Below, piece by piece: positions 20,056-29,129 of a stretch of DNA of 64,000 nt. How positions within the stretch are numbered: the stretch's first letter is position 1; each line of letters begins with the position of its first letter. This DNA is from Prorocentrum cordatum (Eukaryota; Sar; Dinophyceae; Prorocentrales; Prorocentraceae): contig CAUYUJ010019363.1 of NCBI GenBank assembly GCA_963575745.1, forward strand, positions 17,501 through 81,500, given 5' to 3'. The translations under genes were made by a program, and so were the position numbers. The notes under the pieces were generated by a model. It was not told the DNA's origin and made no database searches. It saw only the letters and a program-made list of their open reading frames with translations.

Positions 20056-20058
20056 TCA
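20056..20058 (-). other. In-frame TGA interrupting Pol
   Basis: The codon before it is CGC and the codon after is CGG. Coding sequence continues in the same frame on both sides. A CGA arginine codon changed by C-to-T in a CpG context would give exactly this stop, as expected if the element was methylated. Confidence 0.65.
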
Positions 20059-20577
20059 GCGGCTGTCGTGAGACCAAGTTGCCGCTTGACTCGGAGGCGT
20101 GCTGTTCGCGGATGGCTCCGCAGGAGTCGCTGGTGTGGCCACGCTCGCAGACAGACTCGGCGGGTTGTTCTCAGAGATGTCAAAGTATTCCGTCCGATCC
20201 GTAGCGTGACCCACGATCTCCGCTGTCTCACCTCGCTGGGTGATGGCTTCGAGAGTGTCCATCAGCTCGCAGTTCGTCATCCCGCGGACGTCCTCAGACG
20301 ACAGCAGGCGGGTTGGCCCCGCAGAGTCCGACGAACCTCCGCCCGTGTAGCTTGGTGGCGGTGGCGGTGACGCGGGTGGCCCCGCTGGATGCAGAGGGGT
20401 AAACTCCTCAGGCGTCCATTTGCTCACCGCCTCCTGGACTGCCCAGAAGATCTTGGGCTTCAGGGCGGCCTTCATGTGTGGCCGTATCATCGTCGCGTTC
20501 TCAGGAGGTGGGTGCCAAGTCCCTTCGGGACACTGTCGGCCCTCCCACCAGCTGTTCAGCGTCCTGTTCACGATCAA
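20056..20577 (-). CDS. Copia-type Pol linker segment between two breaks
   Basis: This frame joins the two large Pol frames. Upstream it begins where an 8-bp tandem duplication (20614-20629) throws the first frame out. Downstream it ends in TGA at 20056-20058, after which the same frame stays open into the integrase half. The peptide is Pro/Ser/Thr-rich, with RTLNSWWEGRQCPEG near the start, and no domain is recognised. If both lesions were absent, Pol would be one protein of over 4,500 residues. Confidence 0.75.
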   Translation of the reverse strand: MIVNRTLNSWWEGRQCPEGTWHPPPENATMIRPHMKAALKPKIFWAVQEAVSKWTPEEFTPLHPAGPPASPPPPPSYTGGGSSDSAGPTRLLSSEDVRGMTNCELMDTLEAITQRGETAEIVGHATDRTEYFDISENNPPSLSASVATPATPAEPSANSTPPSQAATWSHDSR

Positions 20578-23500
20578 ACGGGTCGTGTCCTCCAGGAGCT
20601 GCTTGTCGATATACGGCTCGACGGCTCGACGATGTACGTATCGGTCGTGAAGGTCGATGTCCAGCTGTTGGTAGATGTACGAACGAAGTCCTCGTGCCTA
20701 TTCGGATTGGCGAACTGTCCCGTCGCGGGTGGCCCCGCTGACGCGTCAGCGGGTGGCCCCGCCGCAGCTGGTGGACCCGCACTGGCGGGGTCCTCTTCGT
20801 TCTCCGTCTCGGTGTAGCCATCTCGACTGCTGCGGATCGTGAAGGTGTTCGTGACCGTGTGGCTCTTGGCCCCATCGTACAGCCCGCAGGGAATCGCGAG
20901 ATGTCCCGAGGGAGTCTTCTTCGCCTTCAGGACCTTGGCGCCTCTTCCCAGCTTCAGGGTGTAGTCGCCGCTGGGGAAGATGACCTTCTGGTAGCCCGGC
21001 TTCAACACGATGATCGTATCACGTGCCTCCATGGCCCCTTGGCCCCAGATAGCCGGGATATTGGCGCCCGAGCCTTCTGCGATGTTGGAGGCATACTCCT
21101 CAATGCGGGGGCTCGCCTCGTGCGCGTACTGTACCCCGATCTTGAAGTTGCCCATCTTCCGACATATCGCAGCGCCCTCCCCAACACCATTGATGTAGAG
21201 GGTCTTGCTCAGGGTGCAGATGGCAGGTCGGTAGTTGAACCTGGCCATTATCTCCTGGAAGGTCCGCGCCGTGTTGGATCCAATGATGTTCACATTAGAA
21301 CCAATGTCCAGCATGAACGAGATACAGGGCATACCATCTTCATCAGGAAAGAATGTCCCATTGCGCGCTGCAAGAGCGACCTGTACGCCAGTGTGGTCGT
21401 TGGTGTGGTACGTGATCTGCGATCCGAGTGTACCCCTCAACAGGCGCTGTTCAAGAACCCATTGAGTCATGGTCAGCTCGGTGCACCACATCTGCTCGTA
21501 CTGGCGGCGCTCCTCCACAGTAATCGGTTCCTGCTGGAGGACCCAATAGTTTGCAGATAGCGTGGACATCCATTCGCCTCTTGGTGGCAGCGTGTCAGTA
21601 TCGTCACGCGCGTAGGTCAGCCCCTCTGTGTCGATCATGAATGTGGAATGGAACTGGGCTGCCTCTGCGCTCTCAGCGCTTGCCCGGCTTCTGGCGCTGA
21701 CCGGGCTTGCCACTCGAGAGGTCCTGGTCGATCCAGTTGGCCTCCGAATCCCGCCTCCGCTCCTGCCACTCCGCCTGATGTTAGCCTCCATGTTCCTCAA
21801 GAAACCTGGGTTTGGAGGTCCGTTAGCGGGTGGCCCCGCTTGAGCGGCGGGAGCCGCTTCAGCGGGTGGCCCCGCAGCTGGGGGCTCTTGCGCTCGGAGC
21901 GTGGGCAAGACCGGCATCTGAATGCCTTGTTCTGGCGCTGGCCAGGGGTATGCCTGTGCAGCTGGGGCACGTGCGGATGGCTCCGCCGATCGTGCGGCTC
22001 GAGCCTCCAGTGCCTCCACTGCTTCGCGTAACCGACGCATCTCGCGGGCATCTGCAACGTACCTCTCCTGCTGGCGCGCTTGGTCCGACTCCGCATCGCG
22101 CTGTCCAGCATACGGGAAGTGTGCTATCACTATGCCCGGTCCACGGCATACGGCACAGGGGGCCTCATTCGGCGCACCTGGCCGCTGATTGCGGACATGC
22201 TGCTGCGCAACACGGTCCCAGCATATGTCGTGGAAGAAGTGCCCGCACGCCAGTCTCCACACTGTAGTGCCCATCTCGTAGTTGTCCATGCAGATTGGGC
22301 ACTGAGTGAAGTTGTAGTCTGAGATGACTGGAGCAGGCAAGTCAGGGCGAGTCCGAGCTTGGCGCTCGAACGTGGTTTCGCCCTCCCGATATGGCGTCGG
22401 TGGCGGCCGCCTTTCTGGCCGTTCAGCAGGTGGCCCCGCTTCCGCGGGTGGCCCCGCTTGGGCCTCGCGCTCAATCCTTCTCTGGATCGCGCGTTGTTGG
22501 CGCAGCCTAGTGTTGTCACGAGCCTGCTGCCTGGATGCCAGTATCGCTTGCTGCGTGTTGTGCACGTCGCGGATGTAGTCTGGCATGCTGCCCATAGCGG
22601 CTGGCACCGCGAGACCAGCTGGCTGGACTATGGTCTCGGGGTCCGTCGGCGTGGGCATGTAGGCGTAGTGTGGCATAGACTGCGCATCGACCGCTCGTGT
22701 AAACTGCAAACGAAACATCTCATTAGCTAAGTTCCGAGTGTATTCGTTCGCAGGTGGCCCCGCAATCATAGGAGTGTCATTTATCTGCGCGTAGTACTCA
22801 GGGTACATCGGCGCGTCCATGGCCGGCGCCTCTGCTGGACCGTGATTGTCCCATCCGTATATCGGGTGTGATGCTATTCCTGGAATAAACACCTGTCGAT
22901 ATGGATTCGTGGGATCAGCGTTTGGAGCATCTTCAGAAGTCCAACTCCAGAGAGGTCGGAAGTCGCCATGGCTTGTGACGTCTATGTTGCGGTTCCGCAA
23001 CAGGCTGGGCACTCTTTCAGCTTGTTGTTGCAGAAAAGTAGCCTGTGCTCTTAAGTTAGCTGCCCGACGTTCGTAGTCTGAACCTTGCTGTCCGTCAGCG
23101 GGTGACCCCGCTTGAGCGGGTGGCTCCGCAGGCGTTCGCCCAGCGGGTGACCCCGCAGCCGCTCCTCCTTCACTACCCCTCGGAGTGCCAAAGGGAGTGG
23201 TTGCTTGGAGTGCTGCCGCGAGTGCTGGATTTCCGCGAATCGCCTGGAGTCTTTGCCACAAGCTGTTCTCGCTCGTTTCAGACGGCGGAGTCCGGAACGG
23301 CGAGCCACCATCGGAGCCGCCCATAGGGACAAACCTCGCACCTCCAGCCTGCTGCGGAGGGCGTTGTGGCTGTGGTCCTAGGGCGCCTGGTGGCCCCGCA
23401 GGAGTGCGCAGGTTCCTCTGCTGTGCGTCTTGGATACCTGCCTGCACTGCCCACGGGTCAGCACGGCATAGCTGATCGGTCAGTCCAGAAACGTCGGCTG

Positions 23501-26500
23501 GTGACAGGTAGCTGTTGAGGGCCTGGACCCATGTCTGCTGGTCCGGCCTCCAAGGAGATGCTACTGCGGCTACTGGCGTGACCACTTGCTGCCATGAACC
23601 ATCCGAGGTGTCTGCCGCGGGTGTCCCCGCTCCTGCGGGTGGCCCCGCCTCAGGCATGACCTCGTCTTCCTGGGCGTTTATCATGAGGACTGTCTGTGTG
23701 AGGTACGGTCGTGGAGCAACGTCTTGCTCGGTCATGGTCAGGTTGAATGGGCGACCGCCCGTCTTAGTCCAGCCCTTTAGGTACATGGCGTGCTCGTCCA
23801 TCACACCCAGAACTCTGTTGCACATTTTAAGTGGCAAGTAGTCCTCGGAGCAAATCCTGTCCGCGGGTTGGCCCCGCTTCCGCGATTTGTCGTAAGCCAG
23901 CGGATTGCACCAGGCTTCACCGACCCGATATTTTGCAATGCTCACAATCTGAAAGATATGATCGGGCGGTATGCGGCCATTGTGGCCCCGTGTCATGACG
24001 ATGTCATTCGCTGACCTCCATAAAGAGAAGCCGCTGGACAACATCTTGCTGATGCTGCAGAAGATGAGCACCTCAGAGTCAGGACGGATGCCCGACTGAA
24101 TCCTCGGGTCACCCGGGAGGTAGGGGCAGCCGTGAACGAACTGGCGCCCCCCCTGCCCCTTAGGGTTGTCCTGTGTGAGGCATGAAAGGCCATTCTCAAG
24201 GATGCCCTTAACATGCTCCCACTGTGTCCCGTGGATAAAGTATACTGGGTCATCTGGTTCCTTCATCCATGTCGTGATGGGCTTATAGAGCGACTCTGGG
24301 CAGTGGATGCCTGGGCTGCTATGGCCGTTCGTGGCTCTGATGAAATATTGTGGCCTGTGTGCCTTTGGTCGGAATCTGGGAGGTAGCGTCATGCTATCCT
24401 CGACGCATTTCATCTGGAGCCTGCCCTTCTGCATGCCATGGTTGTCGATCATCTCGCAGCAGTTCAGCAACACCCAATACACGTATGAGCTGTGAGGGTT
24501 GCCCTTGATAAGCACATCGTGCATGTCCTGGTAGCCTTTCCACTGATTGTCACCAGTCCAATTTGCCAGCAAGTCGTCAACAACAACCCAGCCATCGTAT
24601 GGATCGAAAGTGTCAATCTTTTCGAAGTATCGGCTGAATCCATCTTTCCAATACGGACCATGGCGTAGGGCTGTAGAGAACCATATTGACACCTTGGCCA
24701 TTTGCCAATCGCGCGGCAGAGTCGGATCTGTGTTGAACCTCTTCATGACATTCATGAGCTCTGCCTTGTGCTGCGCGACGCGCAATGGCGGCCTGTCCCG
24801 CAACATATTGCCCACGACTTGTTGTTCACGTTCCCATTCGTTACGGCACTCGAAGTTACGACGATCGGGGCAATCGATGACCGCGTATCGATCTGTATCA
24901 TCTCGAGTGACTCGTGGGTTTATGGTGCGTTTCGGGCCTTTGCCTTCAATGCCTTGCCAATATTCAATGGCTCCCAGAGGGATGTTCTTGAGAACAGACG
25001 ACGCTGGTTGCCGACGTGCGGGTGGCCCCGCTGCTGCAGCTGGCGCCGCTGCGGCTGCCGAGGCAGCTCCAGCGGATGACCCCGCACCAGGGTGCGGGTG
25101 ACCTTGGTCAGCCAGCGCATCGTCGGCTAGTTTCTGTCGGTTGTCAATTTCTTTGAGGGCTTTGCGGCGTTCTTCTTCTGAGGGAGTGCCTTCTGCGGGT
25201 GTCCCCGCTGCTGCAGCTGGCGCCGCTTCAGCGGGTGGCCCCGCAGAGCCCTTGTCCTCCTTACCTTTGGCGGCTGCCTCTGCCCGCACCGACCTCAACC
25301 CAGCCTCGGGCTTCGGTTGTGCTTTCATTCGTGCCGAGCCTGGTCGTGGTGCAAGGCGCGGCTGATGCAGAGTTGGAGTCCAGCCACCTCGGAAGGCTGC
25401 CTTAGGCTGGTCGCGATCTTCGTCCTTGACGTCGCCTTGGGCAGCCGGTGGCATCGGGGCTGATGGTCCAGCAAAAGCCTTCCTCCTCTCCGTCGCGGAC
25501 GGGCCGGTAGGCTCTCCCGGCTCAGGGTCGTCCTTCTTGGCGATCCCTCTGGCCTTCGCACGCCCCTGTGAACCTTCGGGGCTCTTGGAAGGAGACCTCT
25601 TCTCAGGAGAAGGTGGAGGCGAGGAGTCGACCACAGGTCCTGGAGGTGGTTCGATGTCTTCGTCGTCCTCTGGTGGTGGACCAGGAGGGTCTTTAGGGGG
25701 GCCTTCTGGCTGGCCATGATCATGGATGACCTGCCTCATCTGGTCGATGTTGGCACTACCTTTTATGGCCAGCTTGTACTTGCCATTTTCGTGGCGGTAA
25801 AGTACCCTCGTGCAAAACCACTTCTGTGCCGAGGAGCTGTAGTGCCAGCAGGCGCATCCATTGGGGAATGGATTCTCTGAGCCGTCTTCCGCCGCCCATT
25901 CTTCGTTCAGTTCGGTCTGTTCAGTACCGGCGGCGGATCCGGCAGCAGATGCAACAGCCATCCACTCTTCGTCCGCGGACCCAGCGGCTGGCGCCGCGCC
26001 CGCGGGTGGCCCCGCACCTCCGCTGGAGTCTGCGGGTGACCCCGCCTCTTCATGGAATCGGCGGTTCCATTCTTTGAGGCGATGGTCTTTAGGAAGCTGT
26101 TCCCAATTTTCCCTGACAGTGTCAGCAACCTCCTCGGTCATAGGGACGCGATCGGCTTCGGTAATGCGCTTTCCTCCTCCAGGGACCTTCTTGTTAGGAT
26201 CGTGGACGGTGCCAGCGTCATCTCCATGAGACCAGTTCCAGGGGGTCTCACCGTGATGAGGGCTCCTGGAGGGGCGGTCCATTGGACAGCCGCGCATGTG
26301 ACCTTTGAAAGGCTCGCATTGACATACTTGTTTCCTGTATGTCTTGCGATCGTTGATGATCTCCTGTTTCTTAGCCTTTCGGTCCCAAGCCTCTGGCGTT
26401 TTAGTCTTGCCACCTTTGGTGCGTATTATGATGCCAGATTCGTCCCGTTTGCAGTGCTCCTTGGACCACCAGTGGCGGATCACGTCCATCGGGTAGCCGG

Positions 26501-27710
26501 GGTACCAATTGATGTACCACTCCGGCACGTACTGAGCGGATACACCTCTGGAGTGCTCCGTGCTGTACGGGCGGCCAGATGCATCATGTGTAGGGCGTCG
26601 CGGAGCTGAACGGCTCCTCCTGCGGGTTGGCCCCGCTGACGCACTGCCACGTTCCATGGGCCTTTCATCTTCGTGACGGTGCTCTGGATCTCGAGGTGGC
26701 GATGGTCGTCTGTTCTTCTTTGCATTGCGCCTGTCCTCCGAGTCCTCTGAGCTGTCCTGGACCATGAATACGTGCTGATGCGGGCTTTGGAAGTACCCGA
26801 TGTCGGTCAGCTGCTCCATAGCGAGGTCGTTGAGGTCCATCTGGTCGCAGCCCTGCATGAACTCGTCCATAGACCAAGCAGGTAGCCCCGCTGCTGCAGC
26901 TGGCGCCGCTTCAGCGGGTGGCCCCGCTAGGGCCTGGAGTGCGGTCAGCATCTGCGGTGCCGACATATCAAGATCCAGGTATGGACGCAGCCTTGCGACC
27001 CCTGGGCGCGACAGCAGGTCGTTCATGGTCATCTGCTGATGTGCTGGCGCACTCAGGAGCTGGATCGCTTCTGCGACCTGCTCTTGGAGCCTGTCCTCAT
27101 AGTCCTCTTCGGCCTCTTCAGAGTCAGAATAAGCTGCGGGATGGCCCCGCATTTCGTCGTCAGCGTCTCCCGCTTCCGAGCCGGCTCGCGAAAGATCAGG
27201 CAGCAACGGCGTGCCGATCACCTGCGGTGCCAGCGCGGCGGCGAGCTCCTCCTCGGTCGCCGGGACGGTCTCAGCTTCGGAGATCTCGTCGTCGGCGGGT
27301 GGCCCCGCTGGAAGACCGAACCAGGCGTTGAACGCGCCCTCGTCGACTTCGTCCCAGCCGTGGAACTCGTCGAAGAGGGTCACCGCGTACTCTTCCAGGG
27401 CTACGGTCGCATCAGCGTAGCGGGCCATCACGTAGTACGTGGAGGAGCCCGCGGCGGGAGCCGCTTCTGGATTGACGTAAAACTCGTAGTCAATGTAGTC
27501 TATGTCATCCATAAAAGAGTTTTGAGCCAAATGTACGGATCCCTTTCCTTTCCCCTTCGGGCAATGATCGCGCAAATGCTCTGTACTACCGCATGTATGA
27601 CACTTCATAGTGTTGCCAGAAGCGTCCCTAGGGTTACCCCATCCGCCCTTTTCCCTTACCAGAGGTCCGCCTGTGACCCCGACCTTTGCCTCCGATAAGA
27701 ACTTCTTCAA
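20574..27710 (-). CDS. Copia-type polyprotein first half: zinc knuckle, Tpt1/KptA-like domain, RING-H2, protease
   Basis: 2378 residues. The leftmost start-like codon is TTG, and entry is probably by frameshift from gag at 27637. Domains in order: a CCHC zinc knuckle at 37-50 (CHTC...H...C); low-complexity Pro/Ala/Glu-rich sequence with many AGPPA-type pentads; a Tpt1/KptA-like RNA 2'-phosphotransferase at about 1005-1258, with an N-lobe (ALRHGP at 1014-1019, DGWVVVDDLL ~1039-1048) and a C-lobe (IRATNGHS ending near 1131, IHGT with His1160, FVHG with His1193, NDIVMTRG from 1235); a RING-H2 finger at 1804-1855 with all eight ligands; and a retroviral-type aspartic protease (LDIGSN, Asp2135). 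Tpt1 removes a 2'-phosphate from spliced tRNA using NAD+. Its role in a retrotransposon is unknown. The frame is lost at the 8-bp duplication 20614-20629. Confidence 0.85.
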   Translation of the reverse strand: MKKFLSEAKVGVTGGPLVREKGGWGNPRDASGNTMKCHTCGSTEHLRDHCPKGKGKGSVHLAQNSFMDDIDYIDYEFYVNPEAAPAAGSSTYYVMARYADATVALEEYAVTLFDEFHGWDEVDEGAFNAWFGLPAGPPADDEISEAETVPATEEELAAALAPQVIGTPLLPDLSRAGSEAGDADDEMRGHPAAYSDSEEAEEDYEDRLQEQVAEAIQLLSAPAHQQMTMNDLLSRPGVARLRPYLDLDMSAPQMLTALQALAGPPAEAAPAAAAGLPAWSMDEFMQGCDQMDLNDLAMEQLTDIGYFQSPHQHVFMVQDSSEDSEDRRNAKKNRRPSPPRDPEHRHEDERPMERGSASAGPTRRRSRSAPRRPTHDASGRPYSTEHSRGVSAQYVPEWYINWYPGYPMDVIRHWWSKEHCKRDESGIIIRTKGGKTKTPEAWDRKAKKQEIINDRKTYRKQVCQCEPFKGHMRGCPMDRPSRSPHHGETPWNWSHGDDAGTVHDPNKKVPGGGKRITEADRVPMTEEVADTVRENWEQLPKDHRLKEWNRRFHEEAGSPADSSGGAGPPAGAAPAAGSADEEWMAVASAAGSAAGTEQTELNEEWAAEDGSENPFPNGCACWHYSSSAQKWFCTRVLYRHENGKYKLAIKGSANIDQMRQVIHDHGQPEGPPKDPPGPPPEDDEDIEPPPGPVVDSSPPPSPEKRSPSKSPEGSQGRAKARGIAKKDDPEPGEPTGPSATERRKAFAGPSAPMPPAAQGDVKDEDRDQPKAAFRGGWTPTLHQPRLAPRPGSARMKAQPKPEAGLRSVRAEAAAKGKEDKGSAGPPAEAAPAAAAGTPAEGTPSEEERRKALKEIDNRQKLADDALADQGHPHPGAGSSAGAASAAAAAPAAAAGPPARRQPASSVLKNIPLGAIEYWQGIEGKGPKRTINPRVTRDDTDRYAVIDCPDRRNFECRNEWEREQQVVGNMLRDRPPLRVAQHKAELMNVMKRFNTDPTLPRDWQMAKVSIWFSTALRHGPYWKDGFSRYFEKIDTFDPYDGWVVVDDLLANWTGDNQWKGYQDMHDVLIKGNPHSSYVYWVLLNCCEMIDNHGMQKGRLQMKCVEDSMTLPPRFRPKAHRPQYFIRATNGHSSPGIHCPESLYKPITTWMKEPDDPVYFIHGTQWEHVKGILENGLSCLTQDNPKGQGGRQFVHGCPYLPGDPRIQSGIRPDSEVLIFCSISKMLSSGFSLWRSANDIVMTRGHNGRIPPDHIFQIVSIAKYRVGEAWCNPLAYDKSRKRGQPADRICSEDYLPLKMCNRVLGVMDEHAMYLKGWTKTGGRPFNLTMTEQDVAPRPYLTQTVLMINAQEDEVMPEAGPPAGAGTPAADTSDGSWQQVVTPVAAVASPWRPDQQTWVQALNSYLSPADVSGLTDQLCRADPWAVQAGIQDAQQRNLRTPAGPPGALGPQPQRPPQQAGGARFVPMGGSDGGSPFRTPPSETSENSLWQRLQAIRGNPALAAALQATTPFGTPRGSEGGAAAGSPAGRTPAEPPAQAGSPADGQQGSDYERRAANLRAQATFLQQQAERVPSLLRNRNIDVTSHGDFRPLWSWTSEDAPNADPTNPYRQVFIPGIASHPIYGWDNHGPAEAPAMDAPMYPEYYAQINDTPMIAGPPANEYTRNLANEMFRLQFTRAVDAQSMPHYAYMPTPTDPETIVQPAGLAVPAAMGSMPDYIRDVHNTQQAILASRQQARDNTRLRQQRAIQRRIEREAQAGPPAEAGPPAERPERRPPPTPYREGETTFERQARTRPDLPAPVISDYNFTQCPICMDNYEMGTTVWRLACGHFFHDICWDRVAQQHVRNQRPGAPNEAPCAVCRGPGIVIAHFPYAGQRDAESDQARQQERYVADAREMRRLREAVEALEARAARSAEPSARAPAAQAYPWPAPEQGIQMPVLPTLRAQEPPAAGPPAEAAPAAQAGPPANGPPNPGFLRNMEANIRRSGRSGGGIRRPTGSTRTSRVASPVSARSRASAESAEAAQFHSTFMIDTEGLTYARDDTDTLPPRGEWMSTLSANYWVLQQEPITVEERRQYEQMWCTELTMTQWVLEQRLLRGTLGSQITYHTNDHTGVQVALAARNGTFFPDEDGMPCISFMLDIGSNVNIIGSNTARTFQEIMARFNYRPAICTLSKTLYINGVGEGAAICRKMGNFKIGVQYAHEASPRIEEYASNIAEGSGANIPAIWGQGAMEARDTIIVLKPGYQKVIFPSGDYTLKLGRGAKVLKAKKTPSGHLAIPCGLYDGAKSHTVTNTFTIRSSRDGYTETENEEDPASAGPPAAAGPPADASAGPPATGQFANPNRHEDFVRTSTNSWTSTFTTDTYIVEPSSRISTSSSWRTRPV
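20614..20629 (-). other. 8-bp tandem duplication breaking Pol
   Basis: cggctcga occurs twice back to back (20614-20621 and 20622-20629). With one copy, the frame reads through from TDTYIVEP to YIDKQLLEDTTRL. With two, the first frame runs into a TGA at 20574. It is a real small duplication or an assembly error. Homopolymer miscalling would not explain it. Confidence 0.8.
22146..22301 (-). other. RING-H2 finger
   Basis: Residues 1804-1855 of the polyprotein: C-x2-C-x14-C-x-H-x2-H-x2-C-x21-C-x2-C. This is the C3H2C3 pattern of RING-H2 E3 ubiquitin ligases, including the CGH-FH-xC core (ACGHFFHDIC). It lies about 280 residues before the protease. Confidence 0.88.
23916..24700 (-). other. Tpt1/KptA-like RNA 2'-phosphotransferase domain
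   Basis: About 255 residues inside the polyprotein. Both lobes of the family are visible: the N-terminal winged-helix signature (LRHGP, then GW-V-VDDLL) and the ADP-ribosyltransferase-type lobe (IRA-x-x-GHS, HGT, GRQFVHG, G-RPDSEVLIF, NDIVMT-G-NG-IPPDHI). All appear in family order and spacing. Conservation of these motifs suggests selection for activity, or capture recent enough that they have not decayed. Confidence 0.8.
27634..27642 (-). other. Gag-Pol junction, candidate +1 frameshift site
   Basis: On the minus strand the gag frame ends ATG GGG TAA. Skipping one G gives ATG GGT AAC and leads straight into the frame with NPRDASG and the CCHC knuckle. Gag up to GKGKGRMG and the knuckle downstream match the usual continuous layout. 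The shift may be programmed (slow stop codon next to a G run) or a one-base G-run error. Confidence 0.5.
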
Positions 27711-28392
27711 AAACTACATCAGTTAAGGACGTGAGGAAAACAGTGATACCCCTACCATGCATACGGCGTCTGCGACCCCCTTTGCCACGACCCTTTCCAT
27801 AGCGTTTGAAATATCGGCGTACTGCACGTCTCACTTTTCTGACCGGTTTCTTCATAATGCGCCTCCAACGGCGTTTTGATTTGCGATAAGCCATAAAAGC
27901 GGCTTCCGCTCTTTGTTGTTCAGAAAGGTGAGTGTCATCAGCTGGATAGTCATTGCCAGCAGAGACCATACCATTGTGATCACCGTCAGATGAGGTATCT
28001 GTGTCAGTGCCAGATTCAAACGGAGAGGGTGGCTGAGACCCTTGAGCGGATGACTCCGCTTGGCCCCAGAGGGTTGTGCCCGAGGGCGGGCTTGCAGTGT
28101 AGGCGGCGCCCGGCGTGTAGTTCGACCAGGCGTTCGCCTCCGCTGCCTCTGCCGATGCCTGGCCGGTCTGCCCTAAGAGGGCAGTGGCCTCGTTGGGCAT
28201 ATCGGCTGAATCAGCCCAGGGACTTGGCTCGCCAGGACCAGCGGGTGACCCCGCAGTCGTGGCGTAGACACCTGCATGTGCGTGGTGCCCTGCGAAGATG
28301 CCCGCAATGTTGCCAGGAGAGCGCTCGGCAACATGCCCGTAGTTCCTCATCCTGGTCAGCAGCCTATCATAGTCTGCTTGCGTTCTGGGCAT
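27634..28392 (-). CDS. Gag C-terminal part
   Basis: 252 residues from ATG 28392, although homology to the gag fold begins upstream in this frame at about 28470 (ILFRALGVGASRAQHLLEPF). It continues as TQADYDRLLTRMRNYGHVAE, then a Ser/Pro/Ala-rich linker, then a strongly basic block (SKRRWRRIMKKPVRKVRRAVRR) and Gly/Lys repeats that probably bind RNA. It ends at the TAA of the candidate frameshift site. Confidence 0.7.
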   Translation of the reverse strand: MPRTQADYDRLLTRMRNYGHVAERSPGNIAGIFAGHHAHAGVYATTAGSPAGPGEPSPWADSADMPNEATALLGQTGQASAEAAEANAWSNYTPGAAYTASPPSGTTLWGQAESSAQGSQPPSPFESGTDTDTSSDGDHNGMVSAGNDYPADDTHLSEQQRAEAAFMAYRKSKRRWRRIMKKPVRKVRRAVRRYFKRYGKGRGKGGRRRRMHGRGITVFLTSLTDVVFEEVLIGGKGRGHRRTSGKGKGRMG

Positions 28393-28460
28393 CTGATGAT
28401 TGAAGGGCTCCAGCAGGTGTTGGGCTCGTGACGCGCCAACGCCTAACGCTCTGAAAAGGA

Positions 28461-29129
28461 TCAGCGTAGGATCTGAAAGTTGGGGATGACAAATCCAACA
28501 GAGTTAGCCTCGTCACGGGCCATCTCGAATCGAGCTAACACTGAGTCGATTCGCTCGCCCCTTTCGACGCGAAAGTCGATAAGGGCAGTGCCAGAGTTGA
28601 GCTGGCGCTCATCTTCCAGATTTTCAAATTTGGTACTCAATAGATAAAGTATATAAGTAACTGCATCCGTTGGCTGTCCGTTGACATTTACACCATAATT
28701 GATGATCTGGGAGGGGACCTGCATGGCGATACGACGAGCAAGGCCTTGAAGACCACGTTGTAGTGCTGCAGCTTGCTGAGGTGGCGTCATATTGCCGCTC
28801 GTCACGTTTATCCATGCATGTACTTCGCGAACGTACTCGCGAAAGGGCGTAGTACCGGCTGGGTCCCAAGAAGGGCCGGTAGTACGCGTGTCGTCCATCC
28901 CCTGCCGCATGTAGCCCACAGCACATCCCATTATCACCCATAGAATGCCGAAGATAGTTATCTTGATCCAGTGCATGTGCATCTCGGCTTCGGTGATTGG
29001 TTTAGGCTGTGGTTTGTCAGGCTCGGGCGTAGTAGCCGTAAGGCGCCTGACCGGCACGGGATGCAGGTGGCCCCGCTGCGGGTAGCCCCGCAGAGTGACC
29101 ACGTTCTCGATCGAGTTGCCGATTGGCAT
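28461..29129 (-). CDS. Gag N-terminal part with a predicted membrane segment
   Basis: 222 residues from ATG 29129, about 200 bases inside the 5' LTR boundary. Residues 54-74 (WIKITIFGILWVIMGCAVGYM) are hydrophobic and look like a transmembrane or signal-anchor helix, which is unusual for a retrotransposon Gag. Downstream residues about 105-222 resemble the alpha-helical capsid-like region of copia-type Gags (GLQGLARRIA, LSTKFENL, IDSVLARFEMARDEA). The frame ends at TGA near 28461. One base of shift restores continuity with the C-terminal part. Confidence 0.75.
   Translation of the reverse strand: MPIGNSIENVVTLRGYPQRGHLHPVPVRRLTATTPEPDKPQPKPITEAEMHMHWIKITIFGILWVIMGCAVGYMRQGMDDTRTTGPSWDPAGTTPFREYVREVHAWINVTSGNMTPPQQAAALQRGLQGLARRIAMQVPSQIINYGVNVNGQPTDAVTYILYLLSTKFENLEDERQLNSGTALIDFRVERGERIDSVLARFEMARDEANSVGFVIPNFQILR

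Noticed and set aside
23880-24700. PARP or ADP-ribosylating toxin instead of Tpt1/KptA
   Set aside because: The N-terminal LRHGP and GW-V-VDDLL lobe and the IRA-x-x-GHS motif are specific to the Tpt1/KptA family and in the correct order.
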